From contig JANNZM010000104.1 of NCBI GenBank assembly GCA_031410595.1, positions 1-64,000 on the forward strand: a stretch of 64,000 nt of DNA. The letters are read 5' to 3'. Below are positions 8,604 through 16,197 of this stretch, in pieces. Both the position numbers and the translations under genes were made by a program. Source of the stretch: JANMCE01 sp031410595. GTDB lineage: Bacteria; Actinomycetota; Acidimicrobiia; Acidimicrobiales; Ilumatobacteraceae. The number at the start of each line of letters is the position of its first letter. Positions within the stretch are counted from its first letter, which is position 1. The notes under the pieces were generated by a model. It was not told where the DNA came from, did no database searches, and saw only the letters and a program-made list of their open reading frames with translations.

Positions 8604-9740
8604 CTACACCTCCAGGTGAGCTCGGGGGGATGACGAAGTGACGAGACGAAGTGCTTCAACGGCTTGAAGTTCTTCGGCGGTTGGTTTGGCCGGCACGACC
8701 ACGTCAACGGTGACGATCAGATCTCCCGTTGCCTTGGTGGTGCTGATGCCTTTGCCTTTCACGCGGTGTTTGGATCCGGGCTGTGTGCCCGAACGCAGAC
8801 GCAGCTTCACGGTGCTGCCGTCGAGCGTTGGTATATCGATGTCGGCACCGGCGACAGCTTCGGGGTAGGTGATCGGAATACGAAGCAAAAGGTTCACGCC
8901 GTCGCGACTGAACACTGCGTGCGGTGTCACATGACATTCGACGAGCAGGTCGCCCGCCGGGCCGCCATTGCGACCGGGACCGCCGCGACCTTTCAGGCGA
9001 ATGGTTGAACCGTCGGCCACGCCGGCAGGGATACGCACGGCGACTTCACGCGGTCGACGTTCGATGCCCTTCCCACGACACGTCGGGCATGGCGTGTCGA
9101 TAACGACGCCCTTGCCCTGGCACACGACGCACGGCGACGAGAACGAGAAGAAGCCTTGGTTTTCATCGGTAACGCCGCGACCGTTGCACACCCCGCACAG
9201 ACGAGGCTGCGTACCGGGCGCAGCCCCGGAACCGCTACAGGTCGTGCACGACGCGTCGGACGTCAGATGCAACGTGGTGGTGAGCCCGTGCGCGGCATCA
9301 ACGAACTCAAGCGTGAGGCTTGCAGTGAGATCCTCACCGCGTTGCGGTCCGACCCCTCGGCTCCCGCCGCCGGGGCGGCGCTGACGGCCGAACAGACCGC
9401 CGAGCAGATCGCCCATGCCATCGGTGCCGACGTTGAAGTTAAAACCACCCGGGCCGCCACCCGCGCCGCCGCTGCCCCCGGCGCCGAAGGGATTTCCCAT
9501 CGGTCCGAGGCGGCGAACTTCGTCGTACTCCTTGCGCTTGGCGTCATCACCAAGCACGTCATAGGCGGCGGAAACGTCCTTGAACTTCTCCTCGGCCTTG
9601 GCATTGCCCGGGTTGGCATCGGGATGTAGCTCGCGGGCGAGTTTGCGGTACGCCTTGGTGATCTCCTTGGCATCAGCCTTGTCGGAGACGCCAAGGGTCT
9701 TGTAGTAATCCTTGTCGTACCACTCTCGCTGCGGAGCCAC
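8604..9740 (-). CDS. dnaJ: chaperone DnaJ
   Basis: DnaJ is the Hsp40 co-chaperone that delivers substrates to DnaK. The 378-residue protein has a J domain (about 8-75) with the HPD triad in ARELHPDANP, then a Gly/Phe-rich linker. The cysteine-rich region has four CxxCxGxG-type repeats (CTTCSGSG, CGVCNGRG, CVVCQGKG, CPTCRGKG), and beta-sandwich substrate domains follow. It sits 3 bp after grpE in the same operon and 3 bp before hspR. Length and motifs are complete. Confidence 0.96.
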   Translation of the reverse strand: MAPQREWYDKDYYKTLGVSDKADAKEITKAYRKLARELHPDANPGNAKAEEKFKDVSAAYDVLGDDAKRKEYDEVRRLGPMGNPFGAGGSGGAGGGPGGFNFNVGTDGMGDLLGGLFGRQRRPGGGSRGVGPQRGEDLTASLTLEFVDAAHGLTTTLHLTSDASCTTCSGSGAAPGTQPRLCGVCNGRGVTDENQGFFSFSSPCVVCQGKGVVIDTPCPTCRGKGIERRPREVAVRIPAGVADGSTIRLKGRGGPGRNGGPAGDLLVECHVTPHAVFSRDGVNLLLRIPITYPEAVAGADIDIPTLDGSTVKLRLRSGTQPGSKHRVKGKGISTTKATGDLIVTVDVVVPAKPTAEELQAVEALRLVTSSSPRAHLEV

Positions 9741-9743
9741 GAT

Positions 9744-10250
9744 TTATCCCTTGACCTTCACCATGGCAGCGCGAAGCACGCGACCCTTCCAGCGATAACC
9801 GGTACGAAGCACTTCGGCCACGACGGGCTCGCCACCGTCACCTTCCTCGTGCACGACTGCGTCGGCGTCGGTTGGGTCAAAGGGCTTTCCGTCGAGGTCC
9901 ATCACTTCGAGGCCCTGCTTTTGGAGCACGCCCAGCAGCGCCGACCAGATCGGCTCAACCCCGACTGTGCCGTGGGAGAACGCCGCCTCGCATGCGTCAA
10001 GGACCGGCAGGAGACTGTCGACGATACGACCGGTGGAGCGGTCTACCTCGTCGGCCTGCTGACCGGCGACGCGCTTGCGGTAGTTCTCGAAGTCGGCCTG
10101 CAGACGCAGGGCGATGTCCTTGAACTGGTCCCGCTCGGAGAGGAGATCGGCGATGTCGGCCTCAACCGGGTCGGCGCCTGACGACGCGTCTAGCGCGTCG
10201 TCAGCAACCAACTCGACCTCTTCAACATCAACGCTATTCGGTTCTGTCAC
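9744..10250 (-). CDS. grpE: nucleotide exchange factor GrpE
   Basis: GrpE releases ADP from DnaK. The 168-residue protein has a long N-terminal coiled coil with the conserved segment RLQADFENYRKRV (about 48-60) and a C-terminal beta domain ending with GYRWKGRVLRAAMVKV, the usual GrpE finish. The first 40 residues are very acidic. The GTG start at 10250 overlaps the dnaK stop by four bases (GTGA), which implies coupled translation. Confidence 0.94.
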   Translation of the reverse strand: MTEPNSVDVEEVELVADDALDASSGADPVEADIADLLSERDQFKDIALRLQADFENYRKRVAGQQADEVDRSTGRIVDSLLPVLDACEAAFSHGTVGVEPIWSALLGVLQKQGLEVMDLDGKPFDPTDADAVVHEEGDGGEPVVAEVLRTGYRWKGRVLRAAMVKVKG

Positions 10251-12097
10251 TTGCCATCGTCCATGATTTCGGCATCCACGATTTCGGCGTCGACGATCTC
10301 GTCGTCAGACGGTGCCGACGACTGACCCGACGCCGACGTACCGGCCGCACCAGAATCACGGGCAGCAGCCTCATAGAGCTTCTGGCTGAAGCTCTGGCTG
10401 GCGGCCATGAGCTTCTCGGTGGCGTCCTTGATGGCGTCCTGATCGTTACCGTTCAGGGCAGTCTTCAGATCAGCCAGCGGTGCCTCGACGGCAGCCTTTT
10501 CTTCCTCGGAAACCTTGTCGCCCTGCTCCTTCAATACCTTCTCGGTTTGGTAGACGAGAGAGTCGGCGTTGTTGCGGCTTTCGGCCTCTTCACGACGACG
10601 CTTGTCATCCTCGGCATGCGCTTCAGCATCCTTCACCATCTTGGCGATGTCGTCTTTCGACAGCGTCGACTGACCGGTGATGGTGATGGACTGCTCCTTG
10701 TTGGTGGCGCGGTCTTTGGCCGACACGTTCACGATGCCGTTGGCGTCAATATCGAACGTGACCTCAATCTGAGGCACACCGCGGGGGGCGGGTGGCAGAT
10801 CAACGAGCTGGAACTTGCCGAGCGTCTTGTTGTAGCTAGCCATCTCCCGCTCACCCTGCAGCACGTGGATCTCCACCGAGGGCTGCATGTCTTCCGCGGT
10901 GGTGAACACCTCAGTACGTCGAGTGGGGATCGTGGTGTTGCGTTCGATAAGACGGGTCATCACGCCACCACGGGTCTCGATACCAAGGGCGAGCGGTGTG
11001 ACGTCGAGAAGGAGTACGTCTTTCACGTCACCGCGCAGAACACCGGCCTGAACAGCCGCGCCAACGGCAACGACCTCATCGGGGTTGACGCTCTTGTTCG
11101 GCTCTTTGCCGGTGAGGCTCATGACGAGGTCCTGCACGGCGGGCATACGGGTAGAGCCACCAACGAGGATGACGTGCGCGAGCGCGCCCTTCGTTATGCC
11201 GGCGTCGGCAAGGGCCTTTTCGAACGGGATCTTGCACCGCTCGATGAGGTCGGCGGTCATCTCCTGGAACTTGGCTCGCGTGAGCTGCTCGTCCATGTGA
11301 AGGGGGCCTTGTGGAGTAGCGGTGATGAACGGCAGATTGATCTGGGTGGACTGCACTTGCGAGAGTTCGATCTTGGCCTTCTCGGCCGCTTCCTTCAGAC
11401 GCTGCACTGCCATCTTGTCGGCGGCCAGGTCAACCCCGTGGGCAGCCTTGAACTGCGCGACCAGCCAGTCGATAATGCGCTGATCCCAGTCGTCGCCGCC
11501 GAGGTGGGTGTCACCGTTGGTGGACTTCACTTCGAACACGCCGTCTCCGATTTCGAGCACCGATACGTCGAAGGTGCCGCCACCGAGGTCGAACACCAGA
11601 ATGGTCTCATCATCGGTGGCCTTCTCGAGGCCATAGGCAAGGGCGGCCGCGGTGGGCTCGTTGATGATGCGGAGCACTTCAAGACCCGCGATCTGGCCGG
11701 CTTCCTTGGTGGCGGTGCGCTGAGCATCGTCAAAGTACGCGGGCACCGTAATGACGGCCTGGGTGACCGTCTCACCGAGGTAGGCCTCAGCGTCACGCTT
11801 GAGCTTCATGAGCGTACGAGCGCTGATCTCCTGCGCGGTGTACTTCTTGCCATCGATCTCCTGGGACCAATTGGTGCCCATGTGACGCTTGATGGAGCGG
11901 AAGGTGCGATCACCGTTGGTGATGGCCTGACGCTTGGCCACCTCACCGACCAGCACTTCGCCGTTGCGTGCGAACGCGACAATGGACGGCGTGGTGCGGC
12001 CACCTTCGGCATTGGGGATGACGACGGGCTCGCCGGCCTCGAGGACCGACACGACGGAGTTGGTTGTACCGAGATCGATACCTACTGCTTTGGGCAT
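10247..12097 (-). CDS. dnaK: chaperone DnaK (Hsp70)
   Basis: DnaK is the ATP-driven Hsp70. The 616-residue protein has the ATPase signatures GIDLGTTNS near residue 6, VFDLGGGTFDVSVLE near 175 and the HVILVGGSTRMP block near 320, followed by the substrate domain and an acidic tail with two IVDAEI repeats close to the C-terminus. I chose ATG 12097 because an AGGAGG ribosome site lies at 12103-12108; an in-frame extension further upstream has no family support. It heads the operon dnaK-grpE-dnaJ-hspR-clpB, with the HAIR operator about 130 bp upstream. Confidence 0.97.
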   Translation of the reverse strand: MPKAVGIDLGTTNSVVSVLEAGEPVVIPNAEGGRTTPSIVAFARNGEVLVGEVAKRQAITNGDRTFRSIKRHMGTNWSQEIDGKKYTAQEISARTLMKLKRDAEAYLGETVTQAVITVPAYFDDAQRTATKEAGQIAGLEVLRIINEPTAAALAYGLEKATDDETILVFDLGGGTFDVSVLEIGDGVFEVKSTNGDTHLGGDDWDQRIIDWLVAQFKAAHGVDLAADKMAVQRLKEAAEKAKIELSQVQSTQINLPFITATPQGPLHMDEQLTRAKFQEMTADLIERCKIPFEKALADAGITKGALAHVILVGGSTRMPAVQDLVMSLTGKEPNKSVNPDEVVAVGAAVQAGVLRGDVKDVLLLDVTPLALGIETRGGVMTRLIERNTTIPTRRTEVFTTAEDMQPSVEIHVLQGEREMASYNKTLGKFQLVDLPPAPRGVPQIEVTFDIDANGIVNVSAKDRATNKEQSITITGQSTLSKDDIAKMVKDAEAHAEDDKRRREEAESRNNADSLVYQTEKVLKEQGDKVSEEEKAAVEAPLADLKTALNGNDQDAIKDATEKLMAASQSFSQKLYEAAARDSGAAGTSASGQSSAPSDDEIVDAEIVDAEIMDDGK

Positions 12098-12229
12098 GGG
12101 GGCCTCCTGGCCAAGGGTTTGAGCGGTAAAGCGAGCGGTAGCTCGCAAGCGAACCAGATCGGTTGTGCGGTTGCTTCTGAACCAAGGCTATGACGGCTTT
12201 GGAGTGTATGCAACGTGAACAACAGAAAA

Positions 12230-12250
12230 GTTGAGCGTATTCCACTCAAG
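12230..12250 (-). promoter_or_regulatory. HAIR operator (HspR binding site) upstream of dnaK
   Basis: The sequence GTTGAGC-N7-ACTCAAG fits the known HspR-associated inverted repeat CTTGAGT-N7-ACTCAAG. The right arm is perfect, the left arm matches 5 of 7, and the spacer is exactly 7. It lies 133 bp upstream of the dnaK start and hspR is in the same operon, so it is the expected autoregulatory site. Confidence 0.8.
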
Positions 12251-12352
12251 TAGGAATTCATCTGGAAACGTTGCTGAATGTTGAGAACTGCCATAAGTTT
12301 CAGAGGACTCATAGCCAATCCCAGACGACGAGACCACGGAGGGCGGCAAGAA

Positions 12353-13312
12353 ATGGCGTTGACACTCACCAAGGCGGTCTTTCTGGCCCTCCTTATCGTG
12401 TTGCTCGTCGGCATTCTGACGGCGGCGGTACGCGCAATTCTGAGTACTTGGAAGTTCATTGACGGCGAAGACCTCGCCGCCGGCATCGTCCTCACACTCG
12501 TGCTACTGGTGCTCGACGTCGTTCTCGTGATCGCCGGCCTCATCCCGGCTGCCGTCATCGTGTTCGCCCTCATCCCCCTCGCCATTGGGCTGTTCTTCGA
12601 ATCAGGCACATTGGGCGCGGCCGACTTCGGCCATGTGGTCAAACGGGGTCTTCGGCGCCGGACCTGGGAAGGGCCGGGCCACTACCTCGTGGCGCGCCGG
12701 ACCGACGTCCGCAAGATCATGCTGGTCGCCCACGCGATCAACGTGCCCAAGCGGCCCGAGAAGGCCGACCATCACGACAAGGATCCACCGGCGAAGGAAG
12801 AGTTCTGGGCACTGTCATGTGATCGCATTCGCATGAACGTTTCGTTGCTCTGTAAATACCAACTCGATCCGGCTGAGCGCGACGATCCCGACTTCCATCA
12901 CAAGTTGTGGGTCTTGGGTACACCGGAGGCGATTCGAGAACGAGTTCGACCGCTCGTCGAGATGGCTCTGCACGACGTCATTGGTCGTTACAGTGCAATG
13001 GACGCTGCCACCTGGAACCGCGAGCCGGTCCGGGAGGCGTTGGAGGCCCGCCTTGCACCCCTGTTCGCCAGCATCAGCCTCGCTCTCAAAGTCGTCGTGC
13101 TGGGCGCAGTCGTGCCCGAGGACGAAGTTCGCCGCTCCGAACTGCACATGCGGGAATTGGAGGAGCTGGAGAAGTCGATGGGTAAGACCGGCCTTGCGGT
13201 GCATCGCATCGACGCGCTCGAGAAGGCTGGTGTCGTGGTGGTGCCATCCGATCCGTCGGTGCTACTCGCCGCCGGGAGCCGAGTGCCGCCACCGCCGCCC
13301 CCTTCGTCGTAG
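12353..13312 (+). CDS. membrane-anchored protein with SPFH/Band-7-like character
   Basis: The product has 319 residues. Two or three hydrophobic segments fill about residues 5-90, and a cytoplasmic or external domain follows. In it MNVSLLCKYQLDP, GTPEAIRERVRPLVEMALHDVIG and the alternation of helices resemble a Band-7/stomatin-like domain, with a helical HMRELEELEKSM stretch near 260 and a Pro-rich tail. Such proteins organise membrane microdomains. The assignment is by general pattern only. I chose ATG 12353 since it gives a normal membrane N-terminus. It is divergent from dnaK, so the roughly 250 bp between them holds promoters for both. Confidence 0.55.
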   Translation: MALTLTKAVFLALLIVLLVGILTAAVRAILSTWKFIDGEDLAAGIVLTLVLLVLDVVLVIAGLIPAAVIVFALIPLAIGLFFESGTLGAADFGHVVKRGLRRRTWEGPGHYLVARRTDVRKIMLVAHAINVPKRPEKADHHDKDPPAKEEFWALSCDRIRMNVSLLCKYQLDPAERDDPDFHHKLWVLGTPEAIRERVRPLVEMALHDVIGRYSAMDAATWNREPVREALEARLAPLFASISLALKVVVLGAVVPEDEVRRSELHMRELEELEKSMGKTGLAVHRIDALEKAGVVVVPSDPSVLLAAGSRVPPPPPPSS

Positions 13313-13353
13313 CAGCGTGACGAGGACGACCGCAGTCTGCCAACATCGCGGCC

Positions 13354-14097
13354 ATGCCTTCGACCCTTGTCATTGTCCGCCACGGTGAGAGCACCTGGAA
13401 CCAAGAGAACCGCTTCACCGGCTGGCACGATGTTGCCCTGACCGCTGAGGGCGAAACCCAAGCAACTGCGGCTGGCGTCGCCATGCGTGACGCCGGCTTG
13501 TTCTTTGATGTCGGACACACGTCTTTGCAAACCCGAGCGGTTGTCACCGCCAACCTTGCGCTCGCTGCGCTGGGCCAGCCTTGGCTGCCGGTCCAACGCT
13601 CGTGGCGGTTGAACGAACGGCATTATGGCGCGCTTCAAGGACTGGACAAAAAAGAAACAACAGCCTTACACGGAGCCGAACAAACAAATCTTTGGCGCCG
13701 CAGCTACGACGTCCCACCGCCCCCCGTCGACACGAATTCGCCAGAGCATCCCAGCCACGATCCGCGATACCGGCTGCTGGCGCCCGATGTCCTTCCGGCC
13801 GCTGAGTGTTTGCGCGACGTCGTCGCCCGTGTGCTTCCCTACTGGCATGACGCTATCGTTCCCCAACTCCGAGCCGGCCTAACGGTGCTGGTAGCAGCTC
13901 ACGGCAACTCGCTACGGGCGCTCTGGAAACACCTGGAAGTGGTCAGTGATGCCGACATTGCGGAGCTGAATATTCCGACCGGCTTTCCCAGGCGATACGT
14001 GTTTGATGACAACCTGACTGTCAGGGAAGCGGCGTATCTGGCCGATCCCGAGGTTGCCGCCAAAGCCGCAGCTGCCGTCGCGCAACAATCAAGATAG
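13354..14097 (+). CDS. gpmA: 2,3-bisphosphoglycerate-dependent phosphoglycerate mutase
   Basis: This enzyme interconverts 3- and 2-phosphoglycerate in glycolysis. The 247-residue protein carries the phosphohistidine signature LVIVRHGESTWN, with the catalytic His at residue 10, then RFTGWHDV, the acid/base glutamate in LNERHYGALQG, and the second histidine in VAAHGNSLRAL near residue 182. Length and motif order match dPGM. It follows the membrane-protein gene by 41 bp and may share its transcript. Confidence 0.92.
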   Translation: MPSTLVIVRHGESTWNQENRFTGWHDVALTAEGETQATAAGVAMRDAGLFFDVGHTSLQTRAVVTANLALAALGQPWLPVQRSWRLNERHYGALQGLDKKETTALHGAEQTNLWRRSYDVPPPPVDTNSPEHPSHDPRYRLLAPDVLPAAECLRDVVARVLPYWHDAIVPQLRAGLTVLVAAHGNSLRALWKHLEVVSDADIAELNIPTGFPRRYVFDDNLTVREAAYLADPEVAAKAAAAVAQQSR

Positions 14098-14107
14098 CCT
14101 CAATAGT

Positions 14108-14148
14108 TTATGAAGAACGCGAAAGCGTGGACTTTCGTGAATTCATAA
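14108..14148. promoter_or_regulatory. two-level inverted repeat in an AT-rich intergenic stretch
   Basis: TTATGAA (14108-14114) pairs with TTCATAA (14142-14148), and nested inside CGAAAG (14120-14125) pairs with CTTTCG (14132-14137). It lies just after gpmA and about 80 bp before the glycosyltransferase gene, in DNA clearly more AT-rich than the genes. It could be the gpmA terminator or an operator. Confidence 0.45.
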
Positions 14149-14229
14149 GACAATTGTTCATGTACGGTCAATTCTTTAGTTTGAGGTCGAACAAGCCCAA
14201 CTTCTGGACTGAAGGGTTGAAGGATTCAC

Positions 14230-15720
14230 ATGAGCCTGGCTGACCAGCTTTCGGCGGCACGTATCAGCCCCGAATCAGTGCTAGCTCTCCCCTCCGTTCG
14301 TCGCGCTGCGCCCCCACGGTTCAATCGGCTGCGTGCCCTCCTCATCGGTTTCGACACTGCTGCGCTTTTGGCTGCCTGGGTCCTTGCGGCGCTCATCCAC
14401 TGGAGCCAACGTCCGCTCTGGGGAAACACCATCATCATCCTCGGCTCCGTCGTCGCCGGTCTGTGGCTTTTGAACATCCACGACCTTTACTTGGCCCGCA
14501 TCTCGACCATTCGAACGGTGGAGCTTTCGCGGGTGAGTAGGTCGGTGGTGCTTATCGGCGTGGCCAACTATCTTGCGCGCAGTCTGATCGGTTACCGGTT
14601 CCAGCAACGCGACATCGTGGTCGGTATGACGCTCACCATGGTGCTCATGTTTCTCGGCCGCGGCGCGTACCGCGCCTGGCTCACCGCCAGTCGACGAGAT
14701 GGCCGGTTCCTGCGAGACGTCCTCATTGTGGGTGCGGGGCCCGAATCAGCCGAGATTCTCGACGTGCTCGAAGATCACCCCGAGGCCGGCTACCGAGTTG
14801 TGGGGCTCGTCGGTGATCGTGACGACGCGGTTGCCGCCGGCCTCGGTCATGTCTGGTGCGGCAGTCCCAACGACACCCTCGACGTGCTGCAAGGCCGCCG
14901 TGCAGGCGGCGTCATCATCTCCACCAGTTTGATCGAGAGCGAAGAACTGGGCGATCTCGTGCGCAGGTTGCAGGAGCGAAAGATACACATCCAACTTTCG
15001 AATGGCGTGAAGGGGACCGATTTCCGTCGGATGCGGGCCACGCCCATTGCCTACGAGCCCTTCTATTACATCGAGTCATCGGTGCTGGCTCGAGGTCAGG
15101 ATCTCACCAAGCGGGCGCTCGACCTGGTGATGGCGGCGTTCGGTATGATCCTGGCAGCTCCCTTGTTTGCGGTGGTCGGCTTCATCATAAAACTGCAGGA
15201 CGGCGGGCCGGTCTTCTTCCGTCAGGTTCGCGTTGGCCAAGACGGCCACCACTTCCGCGTGCTGAAGTTTCGCACGATGGTCGTCGACGCCGAGGCACAA
15301 CTGGCCACCCTTGAGGCCGCCAACGAACGAAACGGACCGCTGTTCAAGATGGACCGTGACCCTCGCATCACGCGCATCGGACACTTCTTACGAAACTCGA
15401 GCCTCGACGAACTGCCTCAACTCGTCAACGTGTTGCGCGGCGAAATGAGCATGGTCGGACCGCGTCCAGCGCTTCCCGCCGAGGTCGCCAACTTTGACGA
15501 CATCCTGCTCAACCGCACCAAGGTTCTCCCGGGCATTACCGGTCTTTGGCAGGTGGAAGCGCGCGACAATCCAAGCTTTTCCGCCTATCGCCGGCTTGAC
15601 CTTTTCTACGTCGACAACTGGTCGATCTCACTCGACCTCATCATCATGATGGCCACCATCGAACAGGTTCTTGCCAAACTCGTCTTCTCATTCTTCCGGC
15701 GAGGCGATGCACGCGCGTAG
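14230..15720 (+). CDS. polyprenyl-phosphate sugar-1-phosphate transferase (WbaP/WcaJ type)
   Basis: This membrane enzyme starts a polysaccharide repeat unit by moving a hexose-1-phosphate from a UDP-sugar to undecaprenyl phosphate. The 496-residue protein has four or five N-terminal membrane spans (about 35-150), a nucleotide-binding-like CoA_binding_3 domain starting at DVLIVGAGP (about 160), and a final span. The catalytic C-terminal domain begins at KRALDLVMAAFG (about 293), with GGPVFFRQVRVGQ, KFRTM, DELPQL, MSMVGPRPALP and GITGLWQV in family order. The sugar is unknown. Together with rmlA 3 kb downstream it suggests exopolysaccharide or O-chain-like synthesis. Confidence 0.9.
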   Translation: MSLADQLSAARISPESVLALPSVRRAAPPRFNRLRALLIGFDTAALLAAWVLAALIHWSQRPLWGNTIIILGSVVAGLWLLNIHDLYLARISTIRTVELSRVSRSVVLIGVANYLARSLIGYRFQQRDIVVGMTLTMVLMFLGRGAYRAWLTASRRDGRFLRDVLIVGAGPESAEILDVLEDHPEAGYRVVGLVGDRDDAVAAGLGHVWCGSPNDTLDVLQGRRAGGVIISTSLIESEELGDLVRRLQERKIHIQLSNGVKGTDFRRMRATPIAYEPFYYIESSVLARGQDLTKRALDLVMAAFGMILAAPLFAVVGFIIKLQDGGPVFFRQVRVGQDGHHFRVLKFRTMVVDAEAQLATLEAANERNGPLFKMDRDPRITRIGHFLRNSSLDELPQLVNVLRGEMSMVGPRPALPAEVANFDDILLNRTKVLPGITGLWQVEARDNPSFSAYRRLDLFYVDNWSISLDLIIMMATIEQVLAKLVFSFFRRGDARA

Positions 15721-15730
15721 GATTCCCCCT

Positions 15731-16156
15731 ATGGCCAGCAAAAAAGCGTATCTCGATCACCTGCGGAATGTTCCGCTGTTCAGCAGCTGCTCCACCAAAG
15801 AACTTGAACGCATCGCCAAAGCCGGTGATGAAATTTCGGTACCCGAGGGTCATCTGCTGTGCGACCAGGGGCAAACAGGTCGCGAGGCGTTCGTCATTCT
15901 TTCCGGCTCCGCGCTGGTCAAGCGCAATGGCAAGAAGATCACCATCGTCGGCCCCGGCGCCATGGTTGGTGAGCTGTCACTACTCGACCACGGCCCTCGC
16001 ACGGCAACCGTGACCACCAACAGTGCCACCACACTGCTAGTGATCGACCAGCGTCATTTCGCCGCAGTGCTGGCCGACGTGCCGACCCTGTCGCGCAAAT
16101 TGCTCGCGTCGCTCGCAGGCCGTATCCGTGACCTTGATCGGACCATGTTCGGCTGA
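15731..16156 (+). CDS. stand-alone cyclic-nucleotide-binding-domain protein
   Basis: The 141-residue protein is almost entirely one cNMP-binding (CAP_ED) fold: LFSSCSTKELERIA at the start, the EGHLLCDQGQTGREAFVILSG turn, then VGELSLLDHGPRTATV, which aligns with the phosphate-binding cassette. No DNA-binding HTH follows, so it is probably a sensory or scaffold protein and not a transcription factor. ATG 15731 lies 7 nt after TAGGAT, which would permit a leaderless transcript, although the hexamer overlaps the stop of the preceding gene. It starts 10 bp after that gene. Confidence 0.8.
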   Translation: MASKKAYLDHLRNVPLFSSCSTKELERIAKAGDEISVPEGHLLCDQGQTGREAFVILSGSALVKRNGKKITIVGPGAMVGELSLLDHGPRTATVTTNSATTLLVIDQRHFAAVLADVPTLSRKLLASLAGRIRDLDRTMFG

Positions 16157-16197
16157 ATCGGTGTGTGCTCGTCTGGCCGAGTAGTTTTCGGCCTGCT

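Noticed and set aside
10547..12193. A 548-codon plus-strand frame opposite dnaK
   Set aside because: It is the antisense of a clear Hsp70 gene; its composition mirrors dnaK codon bias and has no motif of its own.
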